64,000 nucleotides of DNA from Paludisphaera borealis (GTDB lineage: Bacteria; Planctomycetota; Planctomycetia; Isosphaerales; Isosphaeraceae), in the NCBI RefSeq assembly GCF_001956985.1, contig NZ_CP019082.1:6696001-6760000 (forward strand), read 5' to 3'. This document shows, in pieces, positions 51,316 to 59,492 of the stretch. Position 1 is the first letter of the stretch; every line of letters begins with the position of its first letter. The translations under genes were made by a program, and so were the position numbers. A model generated the notes under the pieces. The model searched no databases and was not told the origin of the DNA. It saw only the letters and a program-made list of their open reading frames with translations.

Positions 51316-53202
51316 ATGCCTTTCGAGGTCTTTCGTCGCAACCAGCGTGTGCTGATCGCCGTCTTCGGCATTATGGCCATGATCAGCTTCGTCCTCTCTG
51401 ACAGCCTCCCAAGATTGCTCAACGCAGGCAATGGAGGACGCGACCAGGAAGTGGCGAAGTTGTACGGCAAGTCGGTGTATCGGAGCGAGCTGAACGAGAT
51501 GGCTCGCCAGCGGAGCCGGGCCAACCAGTTCCTTAATGGACTGATGCCTTACATGCGCGACCAGTTCGGCAGTCTCAAGGATCGCGAGCTGGTCGACGCC
51601 CTGATTCTGGAACACGAGGCCGACCGCCTGGGGATGACCGCCACGCCGGCCGTCGGCCGCGAATGGCTGAAGACGATCACGCAAGGCCGCATGAACCGCG
51701 ACCTCTTCGAGATGCTTTACAGCCGGTTCAGCAGCGAAATCTCCCAAGAGCAGCTCCTCACCGATATCGCCAACCAGGTCCGCATCCGCAAGGTTCGCGG
51801 CCTGCTCGGCTACCCCATGGTCACACCGTACGACGTCTATGAGTCCTATCGCGATCAGACCGAACGGGTCGCCGACAAAATCGTCGAGGTCCCGGTCGAG
51901 AACTTCCTGACCAAGGTCGGCGAGCCCTCGGACGCCGAGATCAAAACCCTCTACGACCAATATAAGGACGTCCTGCCCGACCCCAGCCGCGAGACGCCGG
52001 GATTCAAGGTCCCGCGCCAGGTGCAGGTCGAGTTCCTTTCCCTCGACGGCAACGCCAAGGCCCGGGGATACCGCGACAAGCTGACCGACGCCGAGTTGCA
52101 GACGTACTACGAAAATCATAAGACCGAGTTCAAGGTCCCCTCCGAATTGCCCGACGACCTGTTCGCCGACGGTGCCTCGTTGACCCCGCCGGTGCTCCAG
52201 CCGTTCTCCGAGGTCAAGGGCTTTTTGGCCCCTCGGCTCGCCGACGAAAAGGCTCAGACCGAGATCAACGAGACCTTCAATCGGATTCGCGACGAGGTCT
52301 TGATCCCGTTCGCCGACGAATACCTCTCGGCCCTCGACGACCAGGAAGACGCCAAGAAGCAGGGGGCGAAGGTCGATGTCAAGTTCCCGGATCCCCTGGA
52401 TCTCAAGGCCGTGGCCCAGAAAGCAGGGGTCAACTACGAGATCACGCCGCTGCTCTCCCGCGACGAAGCCGAGCGGTACGGCCAGATTTCCACGGCCGAG
52501 GTCGGCACGACCCGGCTGAGCGGCGGTCGAAAGTTCTCCGACGAGTTCACTGATCCGAAGATCAGCCTCTATGAGCCGGTCGAGCTGACCGACATCCTCG
52601 GGACCCGGTTCCTGGCTCGCAAGGTCAAGGACGAGGCCCCCCGGGTGCCGCCGCTCGACGAGGTCAAGTCGGACGTGATCCTCGCCTGGAAGCAGTCGAA
52701 GGCCCGCCCGCTGGCCGAGAAGGCCGCCGAAGCCTTGGCCGCCCAGATCAAGGACAAGGGGGGCAAGATCGCCGAGGACAAGGTCGACGGCTACCGCGTG
52801 ATCTCGATCCCGCCGATCACCCGGACCCAGATGGGGGGCATGCCGTCCTCGCCGTTCGAGCCCACGCCCCAGGTCGAAACCACGATCCCCGAAGTCCCGC
52901 TCGCCGGCGACGCCTTCCGCGACGCCTACTTCGGCGTCAAGCCCGGCGAGACCGACGTCGCGCCGAACCTCCCCAAGACGGTCTACTACGTCGTCGCCCT
53001 CGACCGTCGCGAGCCGGCCAACTTCACCCAGCTCTACGACCCGATCAAGGGCGAGGAGTTCCGGTTCAAGATGCTCACCACCGAGGAAGCCGGCCGCCGG
53101 CAGGACGACAACTGGATGGCCTGGCTCCGCAAGCAAGCCGGCCTCCCCGCCGATTGGGTTCCCGCGGACGAAGCCAAAAAGGACCTCGCCGCCAACGGCT
53201 GA
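51316..53202 (+). CDS. PpiD/SurA-N-like membrane-anchored periplasmic chaperone
   Basis: A protein of 628 residues with one N-terminal membrane helix (RVLIAVFGIMAMISFVLSD). The next 170 residues follow the SurA_N/PpiD pattern (VAKLYGKSVYRSELNEMARQ, LVDALILEHEADRLGMT, GRMNRDLFEMLYSRFSSEIS). A rotamase-like central region starts near VPRQVQVEFLSLDGNAKA and includes DAELQTYYENHKTEFKVP, but the parvulin active site is not clear, so it may act as a chaperone only. ATG 51316 has GAGGAT upstream. Similar long proteins recur in planctomycetes. A likely client class is exported envelope proteins. Confidence 0.82.
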   Translation: MPFEVFRRNQRVLIAVFGIMAMISFVLSDSLPRLLNAGNGGRDQEVAKLYGKSVYRSELNEMARQRSRANQFLNGLMPYMRDQFGSLKDRELVDALILEHEADRLGMTATPAVGREWLKTITQGRMNRDLFEMLYSRFSSEISQEQLLTDIANQVRIRKVRGLLGYPMVTPYDVYESYRDQTERVADKIVEVPVENFLTKVGEPSDAEIKTLYDQYKDVLPDPSRETPGFKVPRQVQVEFLSLDGNAKARGYRDKLTDAELQTYYENHKTEFKVPSELPDDLFADGASLTPPVLQPFSEVKGFLAPRLADEKAQTEINETFNRIRDEVLIPFADEYLSALDDQEDAKKQGAKVDVKFPDPLDLKAVAQKAGVNYEITPLLSRDEAERYGQISTAEVGTTRLSGGRKFSDEFTDPKISLYEPVELTDILGTRFLARKVKDEAPRVPPLDEVKSDVILAWKQSKARPLAEKAAEALAAQIKDKGGKIAEDKVDGYRVISIPPITRTQMGGMPSSPFEPTPQVETTIPEVPLAGDAFRDAYFGVKPGETDVAPNLPKTVYYVVALDRREPANFTQLYDPIKGEEFRFKMLTTEEAGRRQDDNWMAWLRKQAGLPADWVPADEAKKDLAANG

Positions 53203-53220
53203 TCCCCCCCCTCACGACGA

Positions 53221-53253
53221 CCCGGGGCCGGTCCATTCCGACCGCGCCCCGGG
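53221..53253 (+). terminator. Hairpin after the PpiD-like gene
   Basis: CCCGGGGC (53221-53228) pairs with GCCCCGGG (53246-53253), extended inward by CGGTC/GACCG (53229-53233 with 53240-53244) past one bulged base. It begins 18 bases after the stop codon. No T-run follows, so it is a U-less terminator candidate. Confidence 0.6.
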
Positions 53254-53374
53254 CTCTCGAATTGGGTTCGTTCGCTCCCCGCAAACGAACCGAATACGAA
53301 ACACAAGTCCTTACCTCGCACAGAGTTCATCCGTCTGGATGATTTGGCTTCGATCGGCCGAAAACCCCCGCCGC

Positions 53375-53559
53375 TTCGCTGGTCCGAAGTCCGTCACAAC
53401 GGCGTTTCGTGGGCTTCACCCACTCGCCTCGGCTGTCCGCGAGATTGGGTTCGTTTGTCGCTTTTATGCGTCCCTTTCGCTGGTCCGAAGTCCGTCACGA
53501 CGGCGTTTCGTGGTCTTCACCACTCGCCTCGGCTGTCCGCGAGATTTGGGTTCGTTTGC
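53375..53559. repeat. Two direct copies of an about 84-bp unit, period 101 bp
   Basis: Copies start at 53375 and 53476, both with TTCGCTGGTCCGAAGTCC, and run through CACTCGCCTCGGCTGTCCGC to a closing GGGTTCGTTTG. They differ by a few substitutions and single-base indels. A related GGGTTCGTTCG tail also occurs at 53264. This looks like a dispersed non-coding repeat family. Confidence 0.8.
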
Positions 53560-53590
53560 TCTGAAAATGGCCTCGCGAAGGCCTGCCCCG

Positions 53591-53669
53591 ATACAAGCTC
53601 GAAGCGCCAGCGAGTGGATGCTTCCAATGGCCCAACGGAGATTCACTCGCTGGCGCTTCGAGCTTGTAT
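53591..53669. repeat. REP-like inverted repeat, 26-bp perfect arms
   Basis: The left arm 53591-53616 begins ATACAAGCTCGAAGCGCC and ends AGCGAGTG; the right arm 53644-53669 is its exact reverse complement. A 27-base spacer separates them. In translation the arms give SSKRQRV and LALRAC-type peptides, which recur in many planctomycete hypothetical proteins (recalled, not searched). No open transposase lies beside it, so it would be a non-autonomous element. Confidence 0.8.
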
Positions 53670-54044
53670 TCGGACCCGCGCCACCCCGAACCACCATTTT
53701 CATGGAGTGGGGTGCCAAAACTGGCGGTATGACGATTCGTTCGTCCCCCTTTTCGCGATACCACTGCGACCCGAATTGAGAAAGAGCGGGGGGCCTTCTC
53801 CTTTCTTCTTTAAATGTACGACCGGCCGCGCGCGTCGAAGTCCTCCTCGCCTGAGAGCATGACTTCGATACGATCCCCCGACCGGGGGAATCACTTCAAT
53901 CGCGCCAATTCGTGTTTCATGCGCGGATCGCAGGTTGGGATCATCCTTCCCAGCTTCTCGGACGTGATATAGTCGCTGAGAGCCTGGGCGCTCGGGCTCG
54001 AAGGTGCCGATGGGTCTTGCATCAGATGACTGGAGAGGCCGTCG

Positions 54045-55562
54045 ATGAGGGTCGCCCTGCTGGGGTGGGATCTGGAGGACGAGACCGTCGCCGAACTGGG
54101 CGGGCTCGGGGTCGAGGTCGTCGGCTTCACGCGATGGTTCCCGGACCTGCCGGCCCGCGAGGCGCATCACGGCTGGCTGGAAGTGCGCTGTCCTCATAAC
54201 ATCGGCGGCAGTCCGCGCGACGAGGCCCTGGCGTTCGGCGTGGCGGTGGTTCGCGAGGCGAGCACGTCGGGGCTCGGCTTCGACTTCGACGTGGTCCACG
54301 CCCTCGACTGGCGGACCCGCCCTGCGGCCGGCGAGCTGTCCGCCCGCGCCCCAGGCTCGATCGTCGTCGCCTCGCACGCCGCCGGCGACGACGACCTCGC
54401 GGAGCATATCGGGTTCGGTCCCCGCGAAACGCCCGACGCCTGGATCTGCGACCACCCGTGGGGAGCCGAGAGGCTGCATGCGCGCATCACCGGCGAACCC
54501 CTCGTCTTCACCGTCCCGACCGCCCACGCCCTCGCGACCCAGAAGACGCCGGCCCCCGAGGCCGACGCCGAGCCGCTTGCGACAGGTCCGTGCCTCGTGC
54601 TCTCGCTGGGCTCCGGAACGCGGGTTTCGTCGCGGACGTTGATCCGGGCTGTGCGAGCCGCCCGCGAGCGCGTGCCGGGGCTGGTCGTCGCGCTGTTTGA
54701 CGCTGCGGGACGTTACGGCCGGCTCAAGCGGTGGCTGGACCGATCGGGCCTCGCCTCCACGCGATGGGGAGGGATGGCGCTGCCGACTCCCGACCTCTGG
54801 AACGCCGCCGTGGCCCAGGCGGCGGTGGTTGGCGTGGCGTCGCGCAATCCCGTCGACGACCCGACGGCCCACGCGGCTTGGCTGGCCGGTGTTCCCGTCG
54901 TCGGGCTGCTCACCGACGACTCCGACGCCCTCGCGCTCGCCCTGGCCGACGCCGTTTTCTGCCCCGAACGCCGCGACCACGACGTCCGGGCGTGCGCCGC
55001 GCTGGCCGGTCGGAGGCTCTCCCCGGAGTCGGTCGCCGCGGACCGTCTCCGCGCCTACCTCATGCTTCTCGACCGCAAACGAACCGCGCCGTCGCCCGAG
55101 CCGACCGGCCGTCCGACATCGGCCGATGAATCCGACGCCCCCCGGACGCTGGCGTTTCCCGACCTGCGGTCGCGGCTGACTTTGACTCCGGTTTCGAGCC
55201 GCGAGGTGCTGGCGTCGTGGTCGGTGCGCCCGGACGACTGGCGGTCGGCGCTTCAGTGGATGGGCCCCGAAGCGGTGCGAGCGGTGTTGACGATCCGCCT
55301 GTTCGACGTGACCGACGTGGCGTACGACGGCATGAATGCCCACAGCGTCTTCGACGTCGACCTGTCGCTCAGCGAGAACCATCGCGTGATCGCCGCGCCC
55401 TATGAGGGTCGGTCGCTGGCGGCCTGTCTGGGGGCGCGGTCGCAGTGGGGCTACTTCCATCCGCTGGCCCACGCCCGGATCTGCCACCTGCCGCGCGAGG
55501 GGCTGGCGCCGGTGTCGGACGGGAGGCGGCTGCGGATCATGCCTCGTCGCACCTGGACCTGA
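54045..55562 (+). CDS. Glycosyltransferase-like protein fused to a DUF4912 domain
   Basis: A protein of 505 residues. The first 340 residues resemble a GT-B glycosyltransferase: MRVALLGWDLEDETVAELGG, DFDVVHALDWRTRPAAGEL (the D-V-H-x-H-x-W type motif), and a second Rossmann-like half with SLGSGTRVSSRTLIRAVRAA and WLAGVPVVGLLTDDSDALA. The usual C-terminal EGFGL motif is not clear, so activity is uncertain. Residues about 380-490 match DUF4912 (EVLASWSVRPDDWRSAL, LTIRLFDVTDV, YDGMNAHSVFDVDL, GYFHPLAHARICHLPREG), often found with glycogen-type enzymes. ATG 54045 has GGAG upstream. It is 49 bases before the GH57-like gene and probably co-transcribed. Confidence 0.75.
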   Translation: MRVALLGWDLEDETVAELGGLGVEVVGFTRWFPDLPAREAHHGWLEVRCPHNIGGSPRDEALAFGVAVVREASTSGLGFDFDVVHALDWRTRPAAGELSARAPGSIVVASHAAGDDDLAEHIGFGPRETPDAWICDHPWGAERLHARITGEPLVFTVPTAHALATQKTPAPEADAEPLATGPCLVLSLGSGTRVSSRTLIRAVRAARERVPGLVVALFDAAGRYGRLKRWLDRSGLASTRWGGMALPTPDLWNAAVAQAAVVGVASRNPVDDPTAHAAWLAGVPVVGLLTDDSDALALALADAVFCPERRDHDVRACAALAGRRLSPESVAADRLRAYLMLLDRKRTAPSPEPTGRPTSADESDAPRTLAFPDLRSRLTLTPVSSREVLASWSVRPDDWRSALQWMGPEAVRAVLTIRLFDVTDVAYDGMNAHSVFDVDLSLSENHRVIAAPYEGRSLAACLGARSQWGYFHPLAHARICHLPREGLAPVSDGRRLRIMPRRTWT

Positions 55563-55611
55563 TCGACCGCCGTCATCGTGATCGCCCCTCGCTCATGGAA
55601 CGGATCTTTCT

Positions 55612-56976
55612 ATGCCCTGTCTGGCCCTCGTCCTCGAACTCCACCACCCGCTGCCCGACTCCGGCGCGGCCGTCGGCGCCGACTGGGCGCGGGCCTCGAT
55701 CGAGACCTACTGGCCGATTCTCCGGGCGCTCCATCGGTTCGCCGAAAATCCCGGCGGGTCGTCGTTGACGCTCGCCGTGAGTCCGAGCTGGATGGCCCTG
55801 GCGGCCGATCCGACGGCCCAGGCGCGGGTGCGGGTCGAACTCGATGCCCGGGCAAAGCTCGATACGGTTGATCCGTCTCTGCACCGGTTCATCGCGACGA
55901 CCTGCGAGGGGGACGCGCTGCGGTCGCTCCGCCGCTGGAACGCCGCCGGCGCGATCGACGTGATCCCGACGTCGGCCAGCCACACGTGGCTGCCGAGCGT
56001 CGCCCAGGACCCGATAATCGCACGGGCTCAAATCGGCCTGGCCGCCGCCGACTGCGCCCAACGGCTCGAAGCGCGGCCGACGGGCGTCTGGCTGCCGTTC
56101 CTCGGCTACGCGCCGGGGCTGGAAACGGCGATGGCCGCCAGCGGCTTGCGGTTCTTCGGCGTCGCGGCCGACGTCTTCGTGCGGGGCACCGTTCTGCCGC
56201 CGGGACGAACCTCCGGCCCGCTCGTCACGCCGCCGGGCGTCGCGGCTTTCGGGGTCGAGCCAGGTCCAACGTCGCAGGCTTTCGACCCTCAGACCGGCTA
56301 CGGCCGCGATCCCCGTTACGTCGATCCGGCCAAGGCGGTGCGGGCGGCGTTCGAGCATTCGAAACACTTCGTCGACGCCTGGCGCGACCAGGCGTTCTCC
56401 GCCCCCACGGGCGAGGACGCGCCGATCGAGCCGATCCGCGTGGTCGCGTTCTCGGCCCACGACCTCGCCCAGGGCTGGCAGTCTGGAGGGGCGGGGGAGT
56501 GGCTTTCGCAGGTTCTGGAGCGGCTGAAGTCCGTCGAGGGCGCCTCCGCGTCGTCACTCGATCGCTACCTGGCGCGAAACCCGGTCGGGCCGTTCGGCCG
56601 TCCCGGGGTCAGCCCTGGAGGAATGCTCGCCGCCCGGCCCGCCGATTCGGACCTGTTCGACCGCTGCCGGACCGCCGCCGACCTCTTGACCTTCATCCTC
56701 GAACAGCGCCGGACGTTCCGCTCCCTGGAGCGGCGGACGACCGCCTGGATGATCCGCTGCCTGCTGCGGGCGCAGCAAGTCGACTGGTCGCTGCCGTTCG
56801 GCCGCGGCGTCGGACCCGACGTCGGTCTGGAGCGTGCGCGACGGCACCTCGCGATGTTCCACGAGCTGGCCGGCGGCCTCATGGCCGGCAGGCCCGACGC
56901 GCGCCGGCTCGACCGGCTCGACCGTGGACCGTCCTATCTGCCGGAGATCGACCTCGCCATTCCAGCCGGCGACTGA
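55612..56976 (+). CDS. GH57 branching-enzyme-like protein lacking catalytic residues
   Basis: A protein of 454 residues. The family framework is kept: LVLELHHPLPD at the start (for LVLHAHLPY), DVIPTSASHTWLPSV, GVWLPFLGYAPGLETAM, FGVEPGPTSQAFDPQTGYGRDPRYVD and FSAHDLAQGWQSGGAGEWL. In active GH57 branching enzymes the nucleophile is the Glu of WLPEC-Y and the acid is the Asp of FD-ELFGHWW. Here these positions are Phe163 and Ser281. The protein therefore looks like a non-catalytic relative, perhaps a glycan-binding partner of the adjacent glycosyltransferase-DUF4912 protein. This is inference from motif alignment by eye. Confidence 0.8.
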   Translation: MPCLALVLELHHPLPDSGAAVGADWARASIETYWPILRALHRFAENPGGSSLTLAVSPSWMALAADPTAQARVRVELDARAKLDTVDPSLHRFIATTCEGDALRSLRRWNAAGAIDVIPTSASHTWLPSVAQDPIIARAQIGLAAADCAQRLEARPTGVWLPFLGYAPGLETAMAASGLRFFGVAADVFVRGTVLPPGRTSGPLVTPPGVAAFGVEPGPTSQAFDPQTGYGRDPRYVDPAKAVRAAFEHSKHFVDAWRDQAFSAPTGEDAPIEPIRVVAFSAHDLAQGWQSGGAGEWLSQVLERLKSVEGASASSLDRYLARNPVGPFGRPGVSPGGMLAARPADSDLFDRCRTAADLLTFILEQRRTFRSLERRTTAWMIRCLLRAQQVDWSLPFGRGVGPDVGLERARRHLAMFHELAGGLMAGRPDARRLDRLDRGPSYLPEIDLAIPAGD

Positions 56977-56989
56977 GAGGTCGGGTCAA

Positions 56990-57505
56990 TCAGCCCAAGA
57001 CCACCATTCCCAGGCCGCACTGGATCGGCCAGGCGATCGCCAGGATCAAGCCGACGCGACTGGTCCATGGGCCGGCCTCGACCTCCTCGGCCTGTTCCGG
57101 GGGGACCATGACCCAGGTCGACCAGACTTCGACGACGGCGATCAGCGAGGCGACGGCCAGCCCCCCCATGAGCGTGATCGAGACGAGTGCGTCGCGGCGG
57201 TCGCCCAGCGAGAGCGATTGGAGGACGGCGGTCAGCAGCCAGGGGAGCCCCAGCAACGCCCACAGGCGGTCGCCGATGGCGGGATAGCCGGGGGGCCGGC
57301 GGATGTAGCGGCGGGCGACGTACAGGAACGGCCCCGTGGCGGTTACGGCCAGCCAGGTGAAGGTCAGAACCATCATCGCCCAGCCGGCGATCGACAACCC
57401 GCTCCGCATCACCCGCAGGACGTGAAGCGAGGCGATCGCCGAGCCCATCACCAGCGCCGCGCCGTCCAGCACGGTGAACCGGCCTCTCTGCTCTCTCGAA
57501 TCCAT
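56990..57505 (-). CDS. Small integral membrane protein, 171 residues
   Basis: Not assigned to a family. Four hydrophobic segments are visible: AALVMGSAIASLHVLRV, SIAGWAMMVLTFTWLAVTAT, ITLMGGLAVASLIAVVEVW and VGLILAIAWPIQCGLGMVVL. Between the second and third lies RRYIRRPPGYPAIGDRLWALLGLPW, a conserved-looking basic loop. The protein has no catalytic motif. It converges on the GH57-like gene with a 13-base gap and is divergent from der. Similar proteins occur in other planctomycetes (recalled, not searched). Confidence 0.65.
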   Translation of the reverse strand: MDSREQRGRFTVLDGAALVMGSAIASLHVLRVMRSGLSIAGWAMMVLTFTWLAVTATGPFLYVARRYIRRPPGYPAIGDRLWALLGLPWLLTAVLQSLSLGDRRDALVSITLMGGLAVASLIAVVEVWSTWVMVPPEQAEEVEAGPWTSRVGLILAIAWPIQCGLGMVVLG

Positions 57506-57582
57506 GCAACTTCATCCTGTGCCGACGGCAACGGTCGACCTATCTTTTTCGATGCGAAACGTGGCTGCACTCGGCCTTGGAT

Positions 57583-57612
57583 TTGCCGGAACCGCGCGTA
57601 ATATCGTACAAT
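57583..57612 (+). promoter_or_regulatory. Candidate sigma70-type promoter for der
   Basis: TTGCCG at 57583-57588 and TACAAT at 57607-57612 are separated by 18 bases, in an AT-rich island of the 271-base gap upstream of der. The -10 box matches 5 of 6 consensus bases and the -35 matches 4 of 6. The leader would be about 155 bases long. Confidence 0.35.
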
Positions 57613-57776
57613 AAGCTGATACTTCGGATTTTCAAAACGTACAGTAAGAATCTGGCGAATCGGACGACGTGCGCGACCGGGCCTTGGCTTGATCTCTCCG
57701 ACGGTCTCTCCTGGTGTTTTCCCTCCGCAACTACGCACGCCGCGCCGCTTTCGAATATTCTCGCGGGGTGTTTGTC

Positions 57777-59321
57777 ATGGCGTTGCCCAAAGTGGTGATC
57801 GTGGGCCGACCGAACGTCGGCAAATCGTCCCTGTTCAACTGGATGGCAGGACGCCGGATCGCCATTGTGGACGATGTGGCCGGAGTCACCCGCGACCGTG
57901 TCGGCGCGCTGGTGCAGCTCGGCGACGACGACCACGCGCGGTTTTTCGAGTTGATCGACACCGGCGGCATCGGCATGGTCGACCGCGACGACCTCAGCGA
58001 GGACGTCGAGCGGCAGATCGACACCGCGATGAACGAGGCCGACCTGATCCTCTTCGTCGTCGACATCCGCGAGGAGCTGATGCCGCTCGACCAGGAGGTC
58101 GCCCAGCGGCTCCGCTACCTGAAGACGCCGGTGATCCTGGTCATGAACAAGGCCGACTACCCCGGCATCGACGACCGCGGCGGCGAGTTCTACAAACTCG
58201 GCCGCGGCAAGCCGGTGGCGGTCTCGGCCCAGCAGAACCGCAACAAGAAGCAGCTCCTCAAGCTGATCCAGGAACTGCTCCCCTGGGAGCAGCCCGATCG
58301 GCCGGCCGAAGCCGTGATGAAGGTCGCCTGCGTGGGCCGGCCGAACACCGGGAAATCGACGTTCATCAACATGCTGGCCCACGCCGAGCGGATGATCGTC
58401 TCGGAACGTCCCGGCACCACCCGCGACTCGGTCGACGTCCATTTCGAGCTCGACGACCTGCCGTTCCTGGCGATCGACACGGCGGGCGTCAAGCGCAAGG
58501 CCAAGATCAACGACAACCTCGACTTCTACTCGGTCCACCGGGCCGAGCGGTCGATCCGCCGCGCCGACGTCGTGTTGCTGTTCCTCGACCCGACCCAGGG
58601 GATCACCCGGCTCGACAAGCAGCTCGCCGACTACATCGCCAAGGAATACAAGCCCTGCATCTTCGTGGTCAACAAGTGGGACCTGATGGTCGCCGACGTG
58701 AGCGACGAATCGCAGGGCAACATGGGCAAGTTCGCCCACGTGGTCCAGCACGCGTTCCGGAACATGAGCTACATGCCCCTGGCGTTCATCACGGCGAAGA
58801 CCGGCCGGAACGTCAAGGCGCTGCTCAACCTCTCGCAATCGCTGTTCAAGCAGGCCAACCGTCGAATCAGCACCGGGAGCCTGAACCGGATTCTTCGCGA
58901 GGCCGTGGCGGCCCATCCGCCGGCCACGCGTGACAACCGCTCGCCGCGGATCTACTACGCCACCCAGGTCGGTTCGGCCCCGCCGACCATTGTCCTCTTC
59001 GTCAACAGCACGCGACTCTTCGATCCGACTTACCAGCGCTACCTCCTGAACGTGTTCCGCGAAAAGCTGCCGTTCCGCGACATCCCCATCAAGCTCTACA
59101 TGCGCGCCCGAACGCAGACCGCGCCGGACGAGCGAGGGGCCGCGCGGGCCGAGCGCCGACTCGGGGAAGGCGTGGTCGGCGGCGACGACGATTGGGACGG
59201 TTTCGACGACGACTTCACGGACGAAATGGCGACGCCCAGCAGGGGCGCCCGCGGCGAGGTCGAGGACGTCCGGTACATCAACCGCGAAGTCAACGAACTG
59301 CTCTCCGACCTCGACTCCTGA
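57777..59321 (+). CDS. der: Ribosome biogenesis GTPase Der (EngA)
   Basis: Tandem GTPase needed for 50S ribosome assembly, 514 residues. Both G domains are complete: GRPNVGKSSLFN, VTRDRV, DTGGI and MNKADYP in the first; GRPNTGKSTFIN, TTRDSV, DTAGVKRKAK and VNKWDLM in the second. The KH-like C-terminal domain follows (RIYYATQVGSAPPTIVLFVN, PTYQRYLLNVFREKLPFRDIPIKL). An acidic tail of about 70 residues (GGDDDWDGFDDDFTDEM) extends beyond the usual end. ATG 57777 begins MALPKVVIVGRPN; a longer frame to 57714 is not needed. Confidence 0.96.
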   Translation: MALPKVVIVGRPNVGKSSLFNWMAGRRIAIVDDVAGVTRDRVGALVQLGDDDHARFFELIDTGGIGMVDRDDLSEDVERQIDTAMNEADLILFVVDIREELMPLDQEVAQRLRYLKTPVILVMNKADYPGIDDRGGEFYKLGRGKPVAVSAQQNRNKKQLLKLIQELLPWEQPDRPAEAVMKVACVGRPNTGKSTFINMLAHAERMIVSERPGTTRDSVDVHFELDDLPFLAIDTAGVKRKAKINDNLDFYSVHRAERSIRRADVVLLFLDPTQGITRLDKQLADYIAKEYKPCIFVVNKWDLMVADVSDESQGNMGKFAHVVQHAFRNMSYMPLAFITAKTGRNVKALLNLSQSLFKQANRRISTGSLNRILREAVAAHPPATRDNRSPRIYYATQVGSAPPTIVLFVNSTRLFDPTYQRYLLNVFREKLPFRDIPIKLYMRARTQTAPDERGAARAERRLGEGVVGGDDDWDGFDDDFTDEMATPSRGARGEVEDVRYINREVNELLSDLDS

Positions 59322-59492
59322 GCCGACCGGCTCGGAGCCGAGGGGGTGGCCCGCTTCCTTCGTTCTGCACCGGGCCGAACATGGCGTGACGACCTGCGGG
59401 GCGTTAAGATCCGGTAAGTCCCGCCTTCGGCAGACGGCCGCGCCGCTCGCGCGCCGTCCCGATGGCGCCTCTCGCCTGGAGACCTCACCGCC

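Larger units (their letters stand above)
53254..54044. other. Gene-free, repeat-rich region before the glycosyltransferase gene
   Basis: About 790 bases. It contains a GGTTCGTT/AACGAACC inverted pair (53265-53272, 53284-53291), two tandem copies of an 84-base unit, a long-armed inverted repeat, and a small TCCCCC-GACC-GGGGGA hairpin (53875-53890). Short frames across it read repeat-derived text (SSKRQRV, SLALRACI) and are not counted as genes. GGAG at 54031-54034 belongs to the next gene. Confidence 0.55.

Noticed and set aside
51235-53136. 633-codon frame antisense to the PpiD-like gene
   Set aside because: Shadow frame with Leu/Val/Asp-rich repetitive text and no start signal.
53339-53862. 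Open frames of 146 and 172 codons in the repeat region
   Set aside because: Their text is the translation of the tandem units and the REP-like inverted repeat (SSKRQRV, SLALRACI).
53700-55487. 595-codon frame antisense to the glycosyltransferase-DUF4912 gene
   Set aside because: Arg/Gly-rich shadow; its sense partner has recognisable domains and a Shine-Dalgarno.
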